Of a stretch of 64,000 bases of DNA, positions 35,067 through 44,134 are shown in pieces (position 1 is the stretch's first letter; the number at the start of each line of letters is the position of its first letter). The position numbers and the translations under genes were made by a program. The stretch is taken from positions 350,516-414,515 of the forward strand of contig NZ_JAODIW010000005.1 of assembly GCF_026586625.1 (NCBI RefSeq). The letters run 5' to 3'. The notes below the pieces were generated by a model that did no database searches, was not told where the DNA came from, and saw nothing but the letters and a program-made list of their open reading frames with translations. The stretch comes from Halobium salinum. GTDB taxonomy: Archaea > Halobacteriota > Halobacteria > Halobacteriales > Haloferacaceae.

Positions 35067-35113
35067 TTACCTGCAATTGGCTGATATGTGTGCGATGACA
35101 GCCGTCCGGAGCG

Positions 35114-35902
35114 TCAGGTCGTTCGCCACCTGTCGGCGGTGTCCAGCCAGTACGTCGCCGTTCCGTCGGCGTCGTACCTGAACAGGTACTGGTGGCCGAG
35201 TCCTTCCCGGAGCGGAGCCGAGACGGCGACGGGGTCGAGGTCGTCAGACTCGACCCGGAGCGTGGGTGGGAGTCCATCGACGCGAACCTGCCCGTCCTCC
35301 ACGTCGTCGGTCGTGAGACCGGTGAGCGCGAGCACGTACTCACCGTCCTCGACCGTCTCTGTGGCCCGGTCGAACTCCACCAGAGTGACGGTCACACCGG
35401 CACGCCCGTGTTCTGCGGGGACGAGCGGGTCCGCAGGGTCGTCCTCGTCGCCGAGGACGAAGACGTGTCCCCGGACGAGGGTCGCACCCGCCGAGAAGGG
35501 GTACGCGGGTCGTGGCTGGAGCGTGATCGTCTCGACCGGGTCGTCTCCCGGGTCGAACGCGTCAAGGTCGACTGTCCGCTCATCGTCGACGTACCGCTCG
35601 CCGCCTGTGACCTCGACGGCGACAGTGTCGGTGTCCTCCGGGACGTCCGCCTCGAACAGGAGCACGTACCCGCTCGGGTTGACGACAGGTTCGATGTCCA
35701 AGTCAGGGAAGGTCAGGGTCGGCTTCGTCGGCTCCCCGATTCGTGATTCGGCCGCCTGCTCGTTTCCTTTCACTAAGGAAGTCCTCGACCACTCGGCCCT
35801 AAACTCCCCCACACGGAGGGGCTGGTCGGTGTACCCGTCGACGAGTCCGACGGCGAGCGCGAGTCGCGTGTTGGTTCTGGCGACCGGCTCTTCGCTGCTC
35901 AC
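35114..35902 (-). CDS. eCIS-associated beta-rich protein
   Basis: The 262-residue protein is not a family I can name. The GTG start at 35902 overlaps the stop of the DUF4255 gene (GTGA), and the open frame beyond it lies within that gene. It starts VSSEEPVARTNTRLALAVGL and shows carboxypeptidase-regulatory-like or Ig-like beta strands: DGYTDQPLRVGEFRAEWSR, NPSGYVLLFEADVPEDTDT and LVRGHVFVLGDEDDP. It ends with GLGHQYLFRYDADGTATYWL. Its place between cap and sheath genes suggests a structural or surface role in the particle. It is strongly acidic, as expected for a halophile. Confidence 0.7.
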   Translation of the reverse strand: MSSEEPVARTNTRLALAVGLVDGYTDQPLRVGEFRAEWSRTSLVKGNEQAAESRIGEPTKPTLTFPDLDIEPVVNPSGYVLLFEADVPEDTDTVAVEVTGGERYVDDERTVDLDAFDPGDDPVETITLQPRPAYPFSAGATLVRGHVFVLGDEDDPADPLVPAEHGRAGVTVTLVEFDRATETVEDGEYVLALTGLTTDDVEDGQVRVDGLPPTLRVESDDLDPVAVSAPLREGLGHQYLFRYDADGTATYWLDTADRWRTT

Positions 35903-36534
35903 GGCTGTCTCCCTTCGCCGGCGCGGTCGTCGTGGTACTGTTCTTCTTTCTCTACGACACGGCGGACCGTGGTCGTGCGCGTCGAGTCGATCTCGACCGG
36001 GCTGACGAGATACGACAGCGAGGGTTGGTACGCTAGGTCGGGAAACGTCCCCCACAGGCTCACCAGCGTATCGAACGACGGCTGTTCCGTCGGCGTGACG
36101 GCGATCCGAACCTCCTCCTCAACGTCGTGAGGGTCATCGGGGTCGTCACCGAGCGACCCGATGAGTTCGGTCCCCCTGAGGATCGCGTTGTCGTGGAGAA
36201 CCTGCATTGCCTGCCCGAGGATCATGTGTTGTTCGTTGGTCCGGTCCGTCTCGTCGTTCCCGACCGTGCCCAGGTGTGCCGTGAGCAGGTAGTAGAGGTC
36301 GAGGACGAGCGGCGGCTCACGGAACTCGCCTTTCTCCTCGTGCCGACGTGCGTTCTTCAGGTCGCCGTTCTCCGTGATTCGGTACAGACACAACGTCAGG
36401 CGGGTGTCGTTCCTGTCTCCGATCGTGGCGGGTGAGGCGAGCGCGATGTCGTCTCTTTCCACGAGCGTCATTTTCCTGCGCAGCAACTCGACGAGCGTCA
36501 GGCCCACCTCCGCGATGGCCGCGTCGCCGGCCAT
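35899..36534 (-). CDS. DUF4255 cap/terminator protein (Pvc16-like)
   Basis: The 211-residue protein has the DUF4255 signature: an N-terminal AAIAEVGLTLVELLRRKMT, then PATIGDRNDTRLTLCLYRIT, LVLDLYYLLTAHLG and EQHMILGQAMQVLHDNAILR, ending with SLSYLVSPVEID. In PVC/Afp the homologous protein closes the distal end of the tube and sheath. It is the first gene of the minus-strand eCIS block. No convincing TATA box was found directly upstream, where an IS remnant begins about 170 bases away. Confidence 0.92.
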   Translation of the reverse strand: MAGDAAIAEVGLTLVELLRRKMTLVERDDIALASPATIGDRNDTRLTLCLYRITENGDLKNARRHEEKGEFREPPLVLDLYYLLTAHLGTVGNDETDRTNEQHMILGQAMQVLHDNAILRGTELIGSLGDDPDDPHDVEEEVRIAVTPTEQPSFDTLVSLWGTFPDLAYQPSLSYLVSPVEIDSTRTTTVRRVVEKEEQYHDDRAGEGRQP

Positions 36535-36704
36535 GCTCTACGCCGTCCCCAGCGGCGTGTTCCGACTAATCGTGACGCGACCGGGCGACCGATCTCGGCG
36601 CTCGGGACCGATACGGTCACTTTCCGCAGCGTACACACTCGTTGACATTTCGGGATGTGGATACGTCGGGATTCATCAAAACTCTTTCTGCACCCGAACC
36701 GGTC

Positions 36705-37440
36705 GTGTTTAGTTAAGCGTGAAAAGTGAGGCGACGTGATTTCTTGGTGCTCTATGCCAGAAATCAGCCGTCTTGTCGGTCCTAGTGGCTGGATCGACAT
36801 GGAATTTGTGGAACGAGAGCGGACACCCGAGCCCGCGATGAAGCTCGGTATTCAATCACATTTGGCGGGCCTCTCGCTGTCGAATACCGTCTCCTTATCG
36901 AATGCCGGGGTGTCGAGCCGTCTCGAAAAGCGGTTCACGACAGGGTTCAGAAAGCCGATATACAGCCAACAGACGGGAAACGCCGAATCACGTCGCGCTT
37001 GACGAGACGGTGATTCGGATCAATTCCCGATAATATTGGCTGTACGCTGCCTGTGGCCCCGAAACAGACCAATTACTCCACGTCCGCCTCTTTCCAACTA
37101 CGACGACCTCAGCGACCCAAATTTTCCTCGCTAAATTGCGCGAGAAACACTCCGTCGAATCTGCCGTGTTTCTGGTCGACGGTGTTCAGCACCTCCAAAC
37201 TGCGCTCTCCCCAGCTGGGCTCCGATTTCACCCTGTACGACATGGAAATCGAAATAGCATCGAACGCATCTTCCGCGAGCTGAAGCTTCGAACATCATCG
37301 TTCTCAAACTACTTCAGCCACGTTTTCCCCTAAAACCGCTGAAAACTTGCTCCAAGCGTTCGCTACCTGGTTCAATGCTCCAAACTACACACCACTCCGA
37401 CCGCGACGGAAAAGCGCCTGACAGAGGTAGTTACGCATAA
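36705..37440 (+). mobile_element. Decayed IS6-type element, copy 1
   Basis: A terminal-repeat-like GTGTTTAGTTAAG lies at 36705-36717. The transposase remnant begins at ATG 36754 (MPEISRLVGPSGWIDMEFVE), then MKLGIQSHLAGLSLSNTVSL. After a frameshift near 36900, pieces in other frames spell VHDRVQKADIQPTDGKR, ITSRLTRR or VALDETVIRINS, VFLVDGVQHLQTALSPAGLR and RELKLRTSSFSNYFSH. These match the IS6-type DDE transposase order of haloarchaea, but several frameshifts and stops inactivate it. The right terminal repeat was not found. Confidence 0.8.
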
Positions 37441-38078
37441 GCTTTGAGACTCAATGTGGCATAGCGAATTGCGTTCGATCAAACTTCGTAGTATGCTATA
37501 ATATATCTAGAAAAGCATGAAATAATTTTAGTTTGACCGAATTATTTGCAAGGAAAATGGCAATTCCCTGCTCAGAGGTGTTCTTGTGCCGTCAAATTAT
37601 CTGTGTGACGACTATATCCCCGCCGGAAATCATTCGTTGGCTGATTGAAAGTGTCTCAGAATAACACTACTAGTTCAGTTATCCTCTACCATTGGCGGTA
37701 AGGGTTCCATAGGCCATACAGAGACGATACTGGTATTTCAGACACCACCTACCTTAACGGAAATATCAAATTTCTATTTCTAATTGACATAGTTGGATTA
37801 GCAGAGTTTTACTTATTTATATAATTTTTTCTACTAGCAACTAAAACTACGGGAAACTAGTAATGTATCTTGCACTACTGACATTCGATAGTCCAGTCTA
37901 AGGCCCATTCCCAAGTAACGCTTGACAGAGCCGATAAAATCTACGAGCAAGCATGAGCCGAAGATACCCACTATTTCCAAACATCTACTGATTATATCTT
38001 TTTATACTAATTGAAATATAGCTTCTTGACTCCTATATGAGGGATCAGTTACCTCGTCAGTCGTATAATTAGATTGAT
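37441..38078. other. AT-rich gap of 638 bases without genes
   Basis: The base composition drops sharply compared with both sides, with runs such as TATAATTTTTTCTACT. No open frame longer than about 40 codons has coding features. It separates the two IS6 remnants and may be a transposon target or ancient plasmid or viral DNA. Confidence 0.5.
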
Positions 38079-38600
38079 ATGAAGTTTGCGGAACGGGACT
38101 GGACACCCAAGTGGGCGATGAAGCTCGGTATTCAATTCCATCTAGCGGGGCTCTCACTGTCGAATACCGTCTCATTACTCGAATGCCTGGGTGTCGAGCG
38201 GTCTCGGAAAGCGGTTCACGACTGGGTGCAGAAGGCCGATCTACAGCCGACCGATGGTCGGAGCCCGAATCACGTCGCGCTCGACGAGACGGTGATTCGA
38301 ATCAGTTCTCAGCAGTACTAGCTGTACGCTGTCTGTGAACCCGAAACGAACCTGTTGCTTCACGTTCGACTCTTTCCAACGACGCCGACCTCGCTGGCGC
38401 GCTCCGTATGGAATCGCACACAGTACTGACACTCGTTGACGGCGGTCGTCACCAGTATGAGCCTCTCGACCGTCGGCTCTGAGACCCAGCCAGCACGGTG
38501 TGCCCTCAGCAACGCGGACCCATTGCGAAGGAACCGGATGACTCCGTATGGAAGTAGTGTTTCGAGGCGTGACTACGATCGAACCTGGAAGCGTCCATCC
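38079..38600 (+). pseudogene. IS6-type transposase fragment, copy 2
   Basis: The open frame MKFAERDWTPKWAMKLGIQF continues LAGLSLSNTVSLLECLGVER and VHDWVQKADLQPTDGRSPN, then VALDETVIRISSQQY followed by TAG. Reading on gives LYAVCEPETNLLLHVRLFPT, after which the sequence degenerates. It is the N-terminal half of the same transposase type as copy 1 but not identical. The first 18 residues of the family and the terminal repeat are missing. Confidence 0.75.
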
Positions 38601-38958
38601 CGACGACGCCGTTAGTCGGGAGATGCGAACCCAGGCGGTCGAAGATTCTACGAGTCTAGGGCAACCCGATAAGTTCGCCAAGTGTCATCTATACATCGTG
38701 GTCCTCCGGACCCCGAGACATAGCAAAACAATGTGCTGGTGAGGTGTGTACCGTCGCTTCGAGGACGTTGAGGAGTAACGGGCGACGGCTCGACGGGCGA
38801 AATAAATCGTTCGCTCAATGAACTGGAGTAACCGCGACTTCAGGAGAGTCCTCATTCTGCACACTACCGGGCGAACCTATAACTCTCCGAGGACTTCAAC
38901 AGAGCCGGTCGGATACTTTTTGTGAATGGCACGACGACTCTCGATGGAGGGAACTACC

Positions 38959-39378
38959 ATGACTGTAGCCGACCTGATGCGGACAGAAGTCGTCACGGCG
39001 TCCCGTGAGAGCTCCGTTACCGAGGTAGCGACGGCAATGCGTGATGAGAACGTTGGTAGTGTCGTCGTCGTCGAGGATGGCGCTCCCATCGGACTTGTGA
39101 CCGACCGGGACGTGGCCGTCCGAATCGCCGCGGACCAACTTGACCCCGGAGAGATGACCGCCGAAGGCGTGATGACAGGCGACTTGGTCACTGTCGAGAG
39201 CGACATCGGCATGTTCGATCTCTGTGCGACGATGGGCGAGGAGGGTGTCCGACGGATGCCGGTCGTCGAGGACGGCCGACTCGTCGGCATCGTCACGCTT
39301 GACGACCTGACCCGTCTCCTGACAGACGAACTCGGGAATCTCGCGGAGGTCATCGAAACCGAGTCGCCGAGCTACTGA
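38959..39378 (+). CDS. Two-CBS-domain protein
   Basis: The 139-residue protein starts at the ATG 38959, which has GGAGG eight bases upstream; in-frame ATGs at 38926 and 38944 lack one. It consists of two CBS motifs: MTVADLMRTEVVTASRESSV to GLVTDRDVAVRIAA, and VMTGDLVTVESDIGMFDLCA to GIVTLDDLTRLL. CBS pairs bind adenine nucleotides and regulate partners. No catalytic domain is attached, so it probably acts as a stand-alone sensor. It opens the stress-gene neighbourhood. Confidence 0.92.
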   Translation: MTVADLMRTEVVTASRESSVTEVATAMRDENVGSVVVVEDGAPIGLVTDRDVAVRIAADQLDPGEMTAEGVMTGDLVTVESDIGMFDLCATMGEEGVRRMPVVEDGRLVGIVTLDDLTRLLTDELGNLAEVIETESPSY

Positions 39379-39601
39379 TGGGGCGACCAGCCCCGGTAGC
39401 CCGGCACGTTAGAATTCCAGGCCGGTGCGGTACACGGCTCCCACCAGAGGGTCGAATTGCGGGCGAGGACATGGACACGGACATCCGGCATGTTCGTTCT
39501 GGTTACCCTGGCAGTAACAGCCAGAAAGTCACTAGTGTATTCGCTACTGGTGATGGACGACACGGTGATTCATTATGATGTGGCCCTAACTATGCTAGGG
39601 T

Positions 39602-40051
39602 ATGAATTTCGACGAGTTCACCGGGACGATTCAGCACCGTCTTGAACTGCCTGGCACCGGCGAGACGGTCCGAGCGATTCGAGCCACATTGATGACGCTA
39701 GGAGAGCGGATTCCTGCAGAAGCGGCCGAGGACCTCGCGGCGTCGCTGCCGCTGGAGATCAAGTGGTTCCTTACCGGCGCCGTCCGTGACCACGGCCAGC
39801 GGTTCGGCTGGCAGGAGTTCGTCACGCGCGTCAGCGACATCGAGAGCGCGGACCCAGCGGACGCCGCCTACCACTCCCGGGTCATCATGGACTTCGTGCG
39901 GGCACAGGTGCCGCCGTCGGACTTCCAGCAGCTCCGTGACCAACTCCCTGAAAGTGAAGCGGACGAGAACTGGCAGAAGCTCTTCGAAGTGGTCGACGCT
40001 GGAGGCTGGGAGACTACTGTAGAGTCGGTGTCCGAGGACAGTACCGAGTAG
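39602..40051 (+). CDS. DUF2267 protein
   Basis: The 149-residue protein has the DUF2267 pattern: MNFDEFTGTIQHRLELPGTG, AIRATLMTLGERIPAEAAED, AASLPLEIKWFLTGAV and FVTRVSDIESADPADAAYHS. It is helical and acidic. The molecular function of DUF2267 is not known; the genes often lie beside CBS and Usp genes, as here. A short A/T-rich segment upstream (TGATTCATTATGATG) may hold the promoter. Confidence 0.88.
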   Translation: MNFDEFTGTIQHRLELPGTGETVRAIRATLMTLGERIPAEAAEDLAASLPLEIKWFLTGAVRDHGQRFGWQEFVTRVSDIESADPADAAYHSRVIMDFVRAQVPPSDFQQLRDQLPESEADENWQKLFEVVDAGGWETTVESVSEDSTE

Positions 40052-40108
40052 GAATGCGGAGGGAAATCCACGCGAAAGCCTCGGGGTTTTGCTTTGCTCC
40101 GAGGCGAT

Positions 40109-40258
40109 TCACTCCGAATACCCTTCCTGGAGGAGCGTTCCCCCGGTCTCGTACAACGAGACCAACTCCGTGATAAACTCCTCGCACGATTCGTCTTCCT
40201 CGAGGTGCGCGTCCAACCGTGCCGCGAGTTCGTCGCTGATTTCGATAGTTGGTGTCAT
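40109..40258 (-). CDS. Small haloarchaeal protein, antitoxin-like
   Basis: The 49-residue protein reads MTPTIEISDELAARLDAHLE, then EDESCEEFITELVSLYETGG and a short tail. The ATG at 40258 was chosen because the protein-like part begins there; an in-frame upstream start at 40327 would add an unrelated stretch. The short ribbon-like start followed by two helices recalls VapB-type or DUF7557-like proteins, but no toxin gene is adjacent. Confidence 0.65.
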   Translation of the reverse strand: MTPTIEISDELAARLDAHLEEDESCEEFITELVSLYETGGTLLQEGYSE

Positions 40259-40458
40259 AGTGTGTACTCTCTCCGTCATTGGACACAACGCAGGTGAATC
40301 GCAATAGCCTGTCGACCGTTCTCGCACACTAGGACGGCGTCGGTAACGAGTATCGGTCCCCCACGAGTCTCGCTCTCTCAGGTCGAGTGCTCGGCTCCGA
40401 GCGGCGGTTTTAGCATTCGGCCACGGACGCTCTGCGTGGGGATAGGTAGTGATTCGGA

Positions 40459-40617
40459 TCAGTCACCCTGTCGCTCATCGATGGGAGTCGTGATGTCTCC
40501 GTCCATCTCGTGGTACTCCCACACGTGGTCTTTCAGTTGCTCGCGTGTTTCGAACACACTATTACATAGATTACATCCGAACGACTGCTTGGCTGCTGAC
40601 CCTTCTTGATTGCTCAT
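40459..40617 (-). CDS. Small C2H2 zinc-finger protein
   Basis: The 52-residue protein is shorter than the usual gene-calling cut-off. It begins MSNQEGSAAKQSFGCNLCNS and continues VFETREQLKDHVWEYHEMDG. The spacing C-x2-C-x12-H-x4-H is a classical C2H2 zinc finger. Such micro-proteins are common in haloarchaea and some act in stress or biofilm regulation. No ribosome-binding site is visible, so the transcript may be leaderless. Confidence 0.8.
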   Translation of the reverse strand: MSNQEGSAAKQSFGCNLCNSVFETREQLKDHVWEYHEMDGDITTPIDERQGD

Positions 40618-40710
40618 ACTGGTCTATAGGTGGGAGGTCGTGATAAGCCCACTCGAACAGCACGCACCACGAAGACGATGGGAGAAGAGGCCGTCCGAAC
40701 CGACCCTCGA

Positions 40711-41289
40711 TCACTCGACTCCGATCGACCAAGTTACCACCGCTCGGAGGCCGCCCACGAGCAGTCTGTCGAGCGAGTGGGCCGCCGCGCCATAGCTGAC
40801 GAAAAAAACGACTAGCCCGACGAACGCGCCGACGGGGAAGGCACTGACGTCTAGTGCGGCGACGACAGTAATCAGCCCGACAGCAGTCTCTATAGCGCTA
40901 TCGAACAACCAGACGGCGATGGTACCACCGACGAGGACTGTCGCGAGGTACGCGACGGTTTGTAGTGCGGTGGGCATCGGCTTCGAATTCGGCCACTTCA
41001 ATCCGGTCTCATAGCCCCCGAATCCAAGCGCAGCGAGTTGTCGTCGGGCTGAGTCGACGACGGTGACCAACAGGACGAACCAGAGCAAAGCGGCTAGTGC
41101 GAAGCGGACAGCCGAAGCAGGGACGTTCGGGATGATGTCGCTGGCGACACTAACGATCGTGGAAGTAGCTCGATCAACGAGGACATAGAACAGCACGTAC
41201 CCCAAGACAGCGTCGATGGGGCCATAGGCCGGAATCCGACGCCAGTCGACCTGGGCAGATTTCGATCCGGCGGTTGTGTAGGTGCTCAT
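40711..41289 (-). CDS. Multi-pass membrane protein
   Basis: The protein is 192 residues long from the ATG at 41289 (MSTYTTAGSKSAQVDWRRIP). Four or more hydrophobic segments are seen: DAVLGYVLFYVLVDRATS, VRFALAALLWFVLLVTVVDS, TVAYLATVLVGGTIAVWLFD and VGAFVGLVVFFVSYGAAAHS. No known motif was recognised. The frame remains open to 41574, but the upstream part is Arg/Ser-rich and lies inside the hydrolase gene. The function is unknown. Confidence 0.75.
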   Translation of the reverse strand: MSTYTTAGSKSAQVDWRRIPAYGPIDAVLGYVLFYVLVDRATSTIVSVASDIIPNVPASAVRFALAALLWFVLLVTVVDSARRQLAALGFGGYETGLKWPNSKPMPTALQTVAYLATVLVGGTIAVWLFDSAIETAVGLITVVAALDVSAFPVGAFVGLVVFFVSYGAAAHSLDRLLVGGLRAVVTWSIGVE

Positions 41290-41461
41290 GAGTGAAAAGA
41301 CGTGGTCTCGAGCCATCAACGAGATCGTTCGTTCTCGGCGAGTGAGAGCCGACCTACCATGGTCACGAATCGGTCCGCGAACTGGAGCGTCGACAGCAGG
41401 GGTGCAAGGACCAGACGAACTGTCCCACACTCCCGAGTACCCACTCGAGAGCCCGGAGACA

Positions 41462-42097
41462 TCACGAGAGGTGTGTGACGAACCACCTGCCCGCGACGTC
41501 GGCGACCTCCTCGAGCGCACCTGGCTCTTCGAACAGGTGGGTTGCCCCCGGGACAACATGGAGTTCCTTCTCACAATGAAGCGACTCGAAAGCGGTGCGG
41601 TTCAGTTCGAGTACCTGACTGTCATCGCCTCCGACGACAAAGAGGGTCGCAGCTTCGACGTTCGCCAGGTCATCGGCGGCGAGGTCCACTCGTCCACCCC
41701 GAGAAACGACTGCCCCGACTGGTGGCTCGGGTCGAGCTGCCGCCCGAAGCGCCGCCGCCGCACCGGTGCTTGACCCAAAGTATCCGAGTTTGAGGCCCGC
41801 GATTCGTGGGTCGCTCCGTGTCCACTTCCCGGCGGACACCAGTCGTTCGGTGAGTAGCTCGATGTCGAACCGGTTCTCGTACACTCTGTCTTCCTCGACG
41901 GTCAGGAGGTCGAAGAGGAGCGTCGCCAGTCCTCGGTCTTGCAAGGACTCGGCGACGGTGCGGTTACGGGGGCTCTTTCTGCTGCTGCCGCTCCCATGCG
42001 CGAAGAGGACGAGGCCGACCACACCGTCGGGAACGGTTAGATCGCCTTCGAGGGTCACCCCGTCGTCGACGAGGGTGACTGGTTGTTCGACTGCCAT
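41462..42097 (-). CDS. Alpha/beta hydrolase, dienelactone-hydrolase type
   Basis: The 211-residue protein has the family core: VVGLVLFAHGSGSSRKSPRN (oxyanion loop), LATLLFDLLTVEED, the nucleophile elbow GYFGSSTGAAAALRAA, VVSRGGRVDLAADDL with the acid, and the catalytic His in VPGATHLFEEPG. The substrate is unknown; these enzymes are often encoded beside phosphoribosyltransferase, Usp and CBS genes in haloarchaea. A TATA-like CCTTATC about 25 bases upstream of the ATG suggests a leaderless transcript. Confidence 0.9.
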   Translation of the reverse strand: MAVEQPVTLVDDGVTLEGDLTVPDGVVGLVLFAHGSGSSRKSPRNRTVAESLQDRGLATLLFDLLTVEEDRVYENRFDIELLTERLVSAGKWTRSDPRIAGLKLGYFGSSTGAAAALRAAARPEPPVGAVVSRGGRVDLAADDLANVEAATLFVVGGDDSQVLELNRTAFESLHCEKELHVVPGATHLFEEPGALEEVADVAGRWFVTHLS

Positions 42098-42108
42098 ACC
42101 GTATAGCT

Positions 42109-42438
42109 ATGCAGACGACCGAGATAAGGGCTGTTCTACCAGCCGAACAGGTGCAAAATATGATGTTATTTCTATCGTTCGCAGGTTATCACTCTCATCG
42201 GGCTATCGAGAGTCTCCGAGACGACTTCACCACAGCGTCGAAAATAAATCGGGCAACCGAGTCGTCAGGTGTCGTGATGGGAGGTATGACGGCGGCACAT
42301 CTCGAGACCACGGTCACCGAGTACGTCGGTGAAGCCATTCGCATCGAGGTCGTCGAAGACATCAATGAGGGGGATAACGGGAACGCGGTCTTCAAGGCTC
42401 GCCGTCCATCGACTCGCTCCCTGTATCGATCAGACTAG
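42109..42438 (+). CDS. Hypothetical protein, divergent from hydrolase
   Basis: The 109-residue protein reads LPAEQVQNMMLFLSFAGYHS, then TESSGVVMGGMTAAHLETTV and GEAIRIEVVEDINEGDNGNA. I do not recognise it. Its ATG lies only 11 bases from the divergent hydrolase start, so its promoter would sit inside the hydrolase gene; a later start such as the ATG at 42160-42165 is possible. Its end overlaps the antiporter gene by nine bases. Confidence 0.5.
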   Translation: MQTTEIRAVLPAEQVQNMMLFLSFAGYHSHRAIESLRDDFTTASKINRATESSGVVMGGMTAAHLETTVTEYVGEAIRIEVVEDINEGDNGNAVFKARRPSTRSLYRSD

Positions 42439-43440
42439 TTCGACCAAATTGAGTAAGAACACTCCATACAGGACCACGAGAACGGCCCCCTCCCAGCGAG
42501 TAATCTCGCGGTCTTGAGTGATGAAGTAATAGAGAACGGTCGCGGCGACCAACACCGGAAGCGCGTACTCTCTCACGCTCGCTGGAATCACGAGCGGTGA
42601 GAACAAGCTCGGTATACCGACGACTGCGAGGCTGTTGAAGACGTTCGAGCCGAGGACATTACCGACGGCAATCTCCGGCTCTCCCCGTCGGACCGCCGTA
42701 ATGCTGACCGCAATCTCCGGAAGCGAGGTGCCAAGGCCGACCGCCGTGATTGCCACGATTTCTGGCCCAATGTCAAGGGTGCCGGCGATGGCGATAATCG
42801 ACCGAACGACCCCGTCGGCGGCCAAGAACACTAAGACCAAGCTGATAAAGAGGACCCCGTAGGTCCGAAAGCCGACACGAGTCTCTGCCGTCGCCTGTCC
42901 GAGTTCCGTATTAGCAAGACTGGCTACGTCAACCTCCTCCGTGGAGTGTTCTTCTACGAGTTCTTCCACCGTCTCGTCGAAGCGCGCTGGTCTCGCGAGT
43001 GTGAAATGGACGTAGACGGCCAATAGTACGATTGCGAGGAGGCCCTCGTACCAGACGAAAGGCGAGTTCCAGATGGCTACCAGCAGGAACACGGCGGAAG
43101 CCACTAGGACGGGGAGATCAACCCGTATCAGTTCCCGCTCGATCCGGATTCGTTCACCGACTATCGCAGCGACGCCGAGGATGACAAAGATGTTTGCGAT
43201 GTTTGACCCGACGGCGTTCCCGACCACGATGGACGGCGCATCCCGGACCACGGCCAGCATCGAGGAGACGAGCTCGGGTAGCGATGTTCCGCCCGCAACG
43301 ACGGTCGCACCGATAATGAACGGGGAGACACCGAAGGCGAGCCCGATACGCGCCGTAGCCGAGGTGAAGACATCGGATGCCTTGAGGAGTACTACCAGCG
43401 AACCGAGAAACAGTAACACGTCGATGTACACGAAGGCCAT
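42430..43440 (-). CDS. CaCA-family sodium/calcium antiporter
   Basis: The 336-residue membrane protein has about ten transmembrane helices and the two alpha repeats of this superfamily: VVAGGTSLPELVSSMLAVVR with VVGNAVGSNIANIF near residue 50-85, and AVGLGTSLPEIAVSITAVRR with AVGNVLGSNVFNSL near 235-270. The conserved acidic residues in the repeats bind Ca2+ and Na+. A charged cytoplasmic loop (TVEELVEEHSTEEVD) joins the halves. It probably exports calcium at the expense of the sodium gradient. No partner gene is evident. Confidence 0.95.
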   Translation of the reverse strand: MAFVYIDVLLFLGSLVVLLKASDVFTSATARIGLAFGVSPFIIGATVVAGGTSLPELVSSMLAVVRDAPSIVVGNAVGSNIANIFVILGVAAIVGERIRIERELIRVDLPVLVASAVFLLVAIWNSPFVWYEGLLAIVLLAVYVHFTLARPARFDETVEELVEEHSTEEVDVASLANTELGQATAETRVGFRTYGVLFISLVLVFLAADGVVRSIIAIAGTLDIGPEIVAITAVGLGTSLPEIAVSITAVRRGEPEIAVGNVLGSNVFNSLAVVGIPSLFSPLVIPASVREYALPVLVAATVLYYFITQDREITRWEGAVLVVLYGVFLLNLVELV

Positions 43441-44134
43441 ATCGCGAATAACGTGGGGGGCGAACTAAAGAAGTGCCGCCCCGACATAAATCGAAGATCA
43501 CTCGATACCGGATGTTCTGATCAATCTCCCCGGCAGTTCAGTCTGGCTCGCTCTCGCCCGTTAGTAACCGTGCTCAGAATTGTTCCTGCTCATCTGATGA
43601 CTCCAAGTACCCCCTCGAACGACCGTCTCATCGGACGGTATTCGAACTATCCGTCGTTTCGGGCCTCTCGTTGGCTCTGGACTACGTATTCGACGCATCT
43701 ATAACCGGTCGATTGGAGCTGTACGGGGGGCAGGTTAGGTCGTCGTGTGCCCATCGTTCCTCATCACAAGTCTACGGATCCTGTTTAGCTAAGCCGAGAT
43801 CGGTGGTAAGGGGAGTGAGTCAGCGGATACGGAAGGGGCCGCCCGCTCAACGACGGACGGCGACGTAAGCACCGCAGCGAACTGCCCGAGTCGAGTAGGC
43901 GGGGGCTTCCGAATTCCCACCCGATTACGGCTGTTAGGCGGTCGTCGCCGCCTCTCTGCTCGGTGAGGTGTTAACTAAACACGACTTCGACCCTGTCCGA
44001 CCTTTTTTCTCCCGGTATTTGAATACCTATCTCCGGCCGACGAACTATCGGTCGGGTGCACATAGAGAGTAGCAGACCATTGTCACTGTACTCCCCCGAT
44101 TACATCCCAAAGCAGCTGAAGACCCGGTCCATCG
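43441..44134. other. Gap of 694 bases with a possible mobile-element remnant
   Basis: There is no supported protein gene. Within it, GTTTAGCTAA (43783-43792) and TTAACTAAAC (43971-43980) form a near-perfect inverted repeat 178 bases apart. The sequence between has a G-run/C-run hairpin near 43899-43922. Confidence 0.45.
43783..43980. mobile_element. Possible MITE or IS200/IS605 right-end remnant
   Basis: The 198-base element is bounded by 10-base inverted repeats with one mismatch (GTTTAGCTAA/TTAACTAAAC). The repeats match the terminal GTGTTTAGTTAAG of IS copy 1. The interior (GGCGGGGGCTTCCGAATTCC then CACCCG) can fold and, from memory, resembles the 3' end of haloarchaeal TnpB-type elements. 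It encodes no protein. Confidence 0.4.

Noticed and set aside
1..36534. Prophage or type VI secretion system
   Set aside because: No capsid, portal, terminase, integrase or TssJLM genes; the gene set and DUF4157 cargo fit eCIS.
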